In this document: positions 57,560 through 64,000 of the stretch, one piece after another
Position numbering within the stretch: the stretch's first letter is position 1
Layout: the number at the start of each line of letters is the position of its first letter
Origin: Drosophila miranda
Lineage: Eukaryota > Arthropoda > Insecta > Diptera > Drosophilidae
Assembly: GCF_003369915.1 (NCBI RefSeq)
Contig: NC_046674.1
Location: forward strand, 12,462,001 to 12,526,000
Direction of reading: 5' to 3'
Length of the DNA: 64,000 nt
The notes under the pieces: generated by a model
The model's database searches: none
What the model saw: only the letters and a program-made list of their open reading frames with translations
What the model was told of the DNA's origin: nothing
Program-made: the position numbers and the translations under genes

Positions 57560-58530
57560 ATTTTGGGATACAAATTGAAGGGATATTTCTATTGAAATTT
57601 TCTTCTACAGGCTCTGGGTCAGTAAAACGTGATACGTCTTGAAATTCCAATTAAAAATTAATATAAAATGATTGATAATGTTTGATTTTGGAAGTCAGAT
57701 CAAAATCGGTTCAGTTTTTCCCAGGCTATACTCCGCAAATATTCTTACAGGTGGAAATGATTTATCTTTGAGATATCCATTCCGTTTTTTCTTGCACGTA
57801 CATATACTTTGCTTTGAAAGTTGTGGACTTATTCACTTTTTTAAAAATCAATGTAATACCATAAAATAAAAAAAATAAAAAAACAACATTTCTCAATTTG
57901 CATTATTTATTTGGATCGCTTAAGAGTTATTTGTGAATGGTATTTATATTCGAACCCGCCGAACTTGTTTCAAAACTTGGCAAATGTTTCTCTGGCCCTC
58001 TGGTTGAGAGAGAAGAGTAGGTTGTTACCCGGAAAGAAAATCCCGTCTATTATCAAGTTATCGAAAGCTATCCACATAGAATCGCATTCTAATTCCATCC
58101 AGTTTTCAAATTCCGATATCTGAGAATAGACATAAATATTAATCAGACGCGGAGATAAATAAAGATGTTTGCAGATAACAAAAACCCAAAAAAAATACAG
58201 AATTCGTTAGGGTCATTCTATGCGGACATCAAACAAATATCATATTTGGGCTTGGCTTTGTTTGCTCATTTTGGGTGTAAACATAATAAATTATGGGATA
58301 GGATAGTGCGGAAGAATCAATGGATGAATTGATTTATACCCCGAGCGGAACGACAGACAAGACATTTGCGCAGTGGAATGGATGGCTTACAAGATCTAGC
58401 AACAACTTAGTCTAGGCCTAGTGCTGGATTATATTATAGATTGGATTACTACATGCTATGGTATGATCAGCCTTCTTCTTGGACACAAGTTTCCATGTAG
58501 ATGTGCATGGGGATGCGGGTGGCAGGAACT
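57560..58530. other. Intergenic, AT-rich, no gene
   Basis: AT-rich with A-runs; ORFs are short and unconvincing. The final part is probably the 3' UTR of the gene at 58531. Confidence 0.65.
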
Positions 58531-59040
58531 TTAGAACACATTGGGCTTCAGCTTGCCATCCTCCGTGTGGGTGCGAATGTATTCGAGGGATCGCAGGATG
58601 TAGTCCGGAGTGGGTGGCGGCTGGGGCAGGTGTCTGCCCACCACATGGAAGCCCAGCTCATCGGCTATGTAGCGCGTTTCGATGTCCTCGCCCTCTGGCG
58701 AGGTGTAGCTGTAGATGCCAATGGTCTCCAGGGCAGTGCCCGCCGCCTGGACATCGATGCCATTGCTTGTCTTGAAGGCGTACTTGAAGACTCCCTGCTC
58801 GTCCAGCGGCGAGACCCGGTAATCCGTGATCTGGGCATCTCGCTCACTGGAGCCCACCAGCCGACGAATGCGGCGTATCCGCACCAGCTTGGCATCTAAT
58901 TCGGCCCAAAGAAGGGCCAGGCACAACAGAGCCATGATCTGCAGAAACGAAGAGATCATATCAGCAAAAAAAATATCACAGATCGAAGGAGATCGGGAAC
59001 ACAGATGGGGCTCAAGGCCTATGCTTACAAAATATCGCAT
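58531..59040 (-). CDS. RR-1 cuticle protein with basic N-terminal insert
   Basis: Exon 1 (59029-59040) encodes MRYF; exon 2 (58531-58938) the rest, 139 residues. A signal peptide (MRYFIMALLCLALLWAELDA) is followed by a very basic stretch, KLVRIRRIRRLVG, which is unusual for this family and looks like a dibasic processing or chitin-matrix binding segment. The RR-1 domain runs from VFKYAFKTSNG to YIADELGFHVVGRHLPQPP. It belongs to the Cpr78 group, perhaps the equivalent of Cpr78Ca or Cpr78Cb, but the orthology is not resolved. Role: structural cuticle protein binding chitin. Confidence 0.9.
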   Translation of the reverse strand: MRYFVSIGLEPHLCSRSPSICDIFFADMISSFLQIMALLCLALLWAELDAKLVRIRRIRRLVGSSERDAQITDYRVSPLDEQGVFKYAFKTSNGIDVQAAGTALETIGIYSYTSPEGEDIETRYIADELGFHVVGRHLPQPPPTPDYILRSLEYIRTHTEDGKLKPNVF

Positions 59041-60510
59041 ATTTTCCTTTGTTTTATATTTTCGCACTCGGCATAAAAAAAATACACTTTCGGTAGAGTT
59101 GAAGCGGATTTCCCCAATCAAATTGATTAATTTCGATATTTAACAGCGATAAAAGATCTGCCACCGATCTCAGTCCGAACGAAAGACGTCTGCGAGGTTC
59201 AAAGTTAGCCACCGTACTGCCAATCCGGCGAGCGCGTGAATTCAAATTTATATGAGGAAAACATAGAGGCAAAGCGAAAACGACGAAAATCTAATAAGCA
59301 TAACCAAATGCCAATAATCGTTGGCTCCATCTTTTGTATCTGTAGCTGTATCTCTTGGGTCTGGGGTCTGTGGATGTAGCTGGGTCTGAATCTGAATCTG
59401 GGTCTGAGGATGGGGCTGGGGCTACACAACTATTCTTGCTTGATAACAGGTCACGCTCATTCAGTAAAGTCATTCATTTCCGTTCCTTTCTGAGCCAATC
59501 CAATGTCTGTTTATTCATATTTGATGATCCCATACGTCAGCGGTAGTTTCTGCAGACATCTCTGAGTATTCAGATGTGCTAAGTAGCTCGAGTTCTCGCT
59601 GATCCGTACCCAATTTGAATTCAAATTTATGATGGCAAGAAGTTCCGATATCGTATTGTTTTGATTATTCTGCTGCGGAAGATGATAAAATTAAGCTAAT
59701 AAACTCAATGGAATGGCCACCACAAGTTCTTGTTTGGTATTCTTGCATTTCTCTAAGTTTATTTTTGTTTGGTTTTTTTAATTAGGTTTCACTAATTAAT
59801 CACTAAAAACCAGTTCTAACAACATTTGATTGAAATGAAAGTCAAAATGCACATGTGTGTATGATCGTATGAGAGAACATGCCACCTGGGGTTCCAACAC
59901 GGAAGATATTTGTGCACCCCCCTCCGGCCTGTTCTAATTTATTCACGTTATTATTGTTATTATTTAAAAAAAAACAACATAGATTTTTTTAAAGCATTTT
60001 CTTGTTTAGTTTTGGGTTGAGTTGAATGCGAATGCTGGCCATAAAAATCACAGAAAATGCGATAAAATCACAGAAAATAGGCCATCAAATAATAAGTAGC
60101 AAACAAGATGGTTTTAAGATTAACAAGAATATAAAAAGCAATATATATTACGACCTCTGAGCAGATACAATTGGCGGAAGCAGTTCCGTGTCGAATGGAT
60201 TAACGGCAAGGGTTCTATAGCTCAGAAAAGCCAATCGAAGACTGATTCTGATTCTGATTGAGTCGTTGCTCGAGTTCGTTGCCTGAGTCTTTTGTTTTAG
60301 CTCTATAAATGTGAGTTGAGTGTGTGTGTGGGTGTGTTTTGGTGATGAGTGGCATTAATTATGTTAATTTTCTTAGAACCAACACAATCTAAAAGAACTT
60401 CAACATAAGCATATGTTGTTTATGCTCACATTTACATACATACGAGTATGCATTAATTAATGCTTTCATAGTTCTCAAAAACTATCTAATAGTTCACGCA
60501 CGTACCTTAC

Positions 60511-60556
60511 CGCTCAGGTGCCAACCAAAGAAGATGATAATGCGAAAGATGAAGAA
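60511..60556 (-). other. Candidate 46-nt exon encoding a hydrophobic segment
   Basis: On the minus strand, acceptor GACTTTTCCAG is followed by 46 nt and a near-perfect donor, GTAAGGTACG. In one frame the exon encodes FFIFRIIIFFGWHLSG, which could be part of a signal peptide or a membrane segment. No partner exon has been established. Confidence 0.3.
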
Positions 60557-60855
60557 CTGGAAAAGTCAGTTCAGTTTGTCTTCAGTTTTCGGTTTTCGGT
60601 TTTCTAGTTTTTCGTGTTTTCGGCTATAGTTTCGCAATCGATTCTAAGGCTAAACTATTTGGCGTCGATTTGTGTTACTTAATTAATGTTGTCCGCGGAA
60701 AGATCTCAAAAGACGACTTGTTTGACTTGAAGATTTATGTCTGAAAATGAGCCATAGATTATTTTCGGCACACTCTTTCTCTTTATAAATGTGTGCAGCC
60801 TCCGGATCTTTAGCTATGTAAATTGTCATAAACGCCGGTGTTGCTTATTAATTAG

Positions 60856-61139
60856 TTAATAATTTTTAAAGCAAATGACTCTATGCGGCGCTTGTGCTAT
60901 TCTTCGGAACCACAACGAAAAAGAAATAATGCAAATGTCATTAAAATCAACATATATATTCTGATTGATGGACTGATTGATTTTGTTGGCCGACACCTTG
61001 AGAGGCTTCAGAGTCGGCAAGTTGTAAGATCGGTCTATGCAAATGCGTGCAAGGTCTAGGTCTGCATAGCATCCATCCAACGCACAGTGGGATGAATCAG
61101 CTCCACAATTGTGCTGCTGGGGGAAGCAAGATTCATGTA
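60856..61139 (-). other. Candidate Cys-rich terminal exon
   Basis: An acceptor (CCTTTGTGCTTTCAG) opens an exon whose longest frame holds five cysteines with spacing C-x6-C-x6-C-x4-C-x9-C, and continues to a stop at 60856. The second half of that ORF is AT-rich and looks non-coding. An ATG|GTAAGATCC about 130 bp upstream (near 61265) is a possible first exon, but that would use a different, shorter frame. Confidence 0.25.
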
Positions 61140-61994
61140 CTGAAAGCACAAAGGTAATTTCGATTTATCAGGCAGTGCCCTGGTGGTGATAAATGATTGT
61201 AAAATAGACCTCTAGCATTTTCAGTTTCTCTTTGAATTAAACTTAGCTTCCAACATGATGGATCTTACCATACCAAATCAAACTAAAATATTTTGATTGG
61301 CTTTTTAGTTGAGTGTTGAGTTTCTTCAACCATGACCTTTTCCAGCGAAGCCAAAACGTAGAATTAAATTATAATAAATTACTGATAGCATGCAACAATT
61401 TGTCCATATGGAGTCACCGTGTGTGTGTGTGTGTCTGGTTCCCCATCGTCGCCGAACCACTGTGCATAGCTCTGGTTGATATTAGTTTGATATGCAGGCA
61501 CACCCAATCCAATCCGATCGAATCCAACTACAACAAACCAAAACAACTTCATTGTCAGGCGATAATGGCCTGACCATTAGCACAAATTCAACATAAATCA
61601 AGCCCAACGCGATCCTCAAGCCCGTATGGATATATGCTGCATTGATCGGATCTGCCAATTTATGCATCGGTTCATAATGCTCATTCTCATGCTCATGTTC
61701 CGTCAGATCTCTTCCTCGAATTCGGTTCTGAGAACTCTTTTTCCAGAGAGCGGCGGTGGCGGGCGACACAATTAGCAAGCTCGAAAGCTTCCTTATGCAC
61801 CGGACGCACGGCTTTTTTGGCAGTTTTAATCTAACATTCGGGGACAGCAGATCGCGTCGCAGTGGATGTTTCAAACGTATTTAACGGTTCATATTTCGGT
61901 TTGTTCTGACTCGGTTTCGGATTCAGGTTTAACTTCAAGATCGAGTCGAGTCGAGTCTGTAAAACGATACATCTGGAATATATTTAATTGGGAG

Positions 61995-62431
61995 ATGATG
62001 TGGTCGTTTGGCAAGGTTTGTGCGTCGTTTGCGATCCCTGATTACTCAGCCGCTAATCCCATCCCGCCCAGCTTCTGCTGGCCTTCGCAGTTGCATCCAC
62101 CAGTGCCGCCACCGCCAATGCCGCCGTGGTGTTCGATCGCACCATATATTACCACAATACGCCGCCCGATGCCGCGGGCCACTATCGATTCGAGTTCCAG
62201 ACGACCAACGGCATCACCACCAAGGCGGCTGGCAACGAGAATGGGGCCGTGGGCGTAGTCCAATACGTCTCCCCCGAGGGCATACCCGTGACCTTCACGT
62301 ACGTGGCCGATGCCGATGGGTATCGAGCTGAGGGCGAGCATATTCCCGCCGTGCCGCTGCATGTGCTCCGTCAGCTGGAATACATTCGCACGCATCCAGC
62401 GGTGGATGAGCACAGGTCGAGGCGTTGGTAA
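61995..62431 (+). CDS. RR-1 cuticle protein (short, His/Arg tail)
   Basis: Exon 1 (61995-62015) encodes MMWSFGK; exon 2 (62072-62431) completes 126 residues. The intron (56 bp) ends in a C-rich acceptor. The signal peptide runs to about SAATANA. The RR-1 domain (HYRFEFQTTNGI to YVADADGYRAEGEHIPAVP) is followed by LHVLRQLEYIRTHP and a basic tail (EHRSRRW). A cuticular chitin-binding structural protein is expected. It is divergent from the other cuticle genes in having a seven-codon rather than four-codon first exon. It may correspond to one of Cpr78Ca-Cc. Confidence 0.9.
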
Positions 62432-64000
62432 GGCTAGAAATCGGCCATAAAGATAAATATATATTGACTTTTGAATATCTGTCAATCGCCTGGTGAATCG
62501 GAGATAAGCGGAGAACGCCGTTGCACATGAGAAATATTTAAATTTTGTATTTATGTTTATCGTTTTCACATGCAAATGGGACAGACGCACAAACAACAAC
62601 AAACGAGCAGCACAGCGGCAACAGAATTATACCAAAATATATAGCAAGCAAATAAATATTCTATAAATGTATATAAAATACAATTTTAATTGAGTTGTGG
62701 CCCAGAGCGTCTGGAAAGTACAGGTATAGGAAGGAATTCGATGCAGTAAATAACAATCAACGATGCTATTACTATGCGAAGAAACAGCCATAGCATATTG
62801 GAAACATCTTGCCAAAAAGTATTCGGGAAATTCTCGGGATGGGTAAACCAAAGCAATGGAAAACACTGGGACTACGCTAGCTGCTTGTGAAATATGGCAA
62901 GAATGTTCTTGAAAAGTGTCAAAGATTCATTCTTGTCATAACTTGCCGGAATAATGTTTTGATGCTAATCGCCGCACATTAGGCAAATCAGTCACACTCA
63001 AATGTCAGCTTTCTATCAGCGCAGTTTATAGCGACTACCATTCCAAAGACCTTGACTCGACGGTCTCTAAGAACAACTTTCGCTTTTGCGACAATCGAGA
63101 AGAAGATTGTGGCATGTCGCATATCACATATCGCCTGTCGCCACTCATTTGCATGTGGGCGCCTAATTAAGGTCGTTGCATACTATTGACCGACTGACTC
63201 TTCAAGACCGAGACCCGACCGCACTTATGTAACCAGACTAATAAACCAAATTGAGTTGACACCGACGATGGCCCCATTTAATGTCAACGAAAACAAGTTG
63301 CTGATTGATGCATGGCTCGGAATAATCCCTCCGCCAATCAGTTCCGGCCTTGGGACACCACAGCCTCAAAAGTTCATATTGTAAATGAATGGAATTGTCG
63401 GTGAAGCATTTACGGGAGCCATCAAAACGCCATCACTTTTTAGTGGAAAGAATATCCCATTAGCACACACATCATAAGCAACTATGAATTATTCATAACC
63501 GGTTTAGTTTATCTGATCCTCTTTCAACGGAGTCGTTAAACGCTCTACCAGACATTTAAAAGGCACTCCGCTGGAGATCACCACCAATTTGTCACTGGAC
63601 CACAACTAACCAGCGGAATATTAGTTTTCTACATACATCTATGTATATTTATGTACACACTCGCCGAAATTTTGTTTATAATCGTCCACGTGCCAATCCG
63701 GTTGCAAATTCGGTTTCGCGGTTGCTAATCAGTGGCGATTCCAGAGTTAATATCAACTGCTGCAGATTTATGGGTCGGAACGGGCATTCATAAGGCTATA
63801 ATGACAGTTTCAATGGCTTTAATGCCACCGATAGAAGTTTAGCTTCCACTCGGGTATTAAATCTTATTAATCAACTGCATTCAAATTTAAATATGCATTA
63901 GTAGCCAACAGGTGCGGTGGGTTTATAAAGAACGAGTTGAAAGTTTCCCCATCACAATATAAACTTTCATAGAACCTTACTCAGAGATTCATTCATCCAG
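62432..64000. other. Intergenic; possible promoter of a gene beyond the window
   Basis: No ORF of interest. Near the right edge, TTTATAAAG (about 63919-63927) and AATATAAAC (about 63956-63964) are followed by ACTCAGAG, which could be the TATA box and initiator of another cuticle-type gene starting outside the window. ATTTAAAAGG near 63555 is another candidate TATA-like site. Confidence 0.35.

Larger units (their letters stand above)
56690..57560 (-). repeat. Duplicated cuticle-gene unit, copy 2
   Basis: Second copy of the unit at 52810-53900. The promoter and 5' leader are nearly identical, but about 115 bp present upstream of the TATA box in copy 1 (53505-53620) are missing here. Confidence 0.85.
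59041..61994. other. Intergenic; two candidate minus-strand exons
   Basis: No firm gene. A CTGGGTCTGAAT array lies near 59350-59425. The two sites with strong splice signals on the minus strand are listed separately. Confidence 0.5.

Overview
This window is nuclear DNA from a Drosophila fly. The genes recognised are Polycomb (Pc), Rab26, the ribosome-assembly factor Tsr1, a TBC1D8/9-type Rab-GAP and the ecdysone-dependent pupal cuticle gene Edg78E. These are neighbours in polytene region 78C-E of D. melanogaster 3L (Muller element D), so the window is the equivalent region. Introns are mostly 50-150 bp with clear GT/AG signals, and intergenic DNA is rich in CA, GA, GCTG and CCAT microsatellites. 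The insertions and sequence divergence suggest a species outside the melanogaster subgroup, possibly the obscura group; that is inference only.

Layout. 1-6.1 kb: mostly gene-poor DNA with a duplicated non-coding block and candidate untranslated exons. 6.3-9.0 kb (-): a zinc-ribbon-like protein with 17 near-perfect 12-residue repeats. 9.9-10.7 kb (+): a secreted YLP/GYR-motif protein. 11.1-16.1 kb (-): a 1561-residue protein built of degenerate repeats ending in Y-x-x-F-D-P motifs. 19.3-20.6 kb (+): a CENP-B/pogo-type DNA-binding protein, convergent with a small unknown gene (20.7-21.3 kb, -). 22.2-28.1 kb (+): TBC1D8-9, with an unused-looking but well-formed alternative last exon. 28.3-31.0 kb (-): Tsr1. 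33.2-44.5 kb (-): Rab26, with two alternative 5' parts that each encode their own P-loop and switch I. 46.0-47.4 kb (+): Pc. 48.7-51.8 kb: a divergent pair of kraken-like serine hydrolases. 53-62.4 kb: five RR-1 cuticle protein genes, including Edg78E flanked by two recent copies of one gene.

Themes. The cuticle genes form a coordinated cluster, and four of them start with a 12-nt coding exon before the signal-peptide exon. TBC1D8-9 and Rab26 both belong to Rab-controlled membrane traffic, but nothing here shows that they act together. The most unusual observation is a dispersed repeat of about 200-390 bp found three times, each copy immediately upstream of a broadly expressed gene (TBC1D8-9, Tsr1, Pc). 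All three point the same way relative to the gene, and two end in the core-promoter element GGTCACACT (Motif 1). No tRNA, rRNA, CRISPR or intact transposon was seen.

Coding coordinates for multi-exon genes span start codon to stop codon. Exon limits, given in the evidence, were derived by eye from splice signals and checked for reading-frame continuity.
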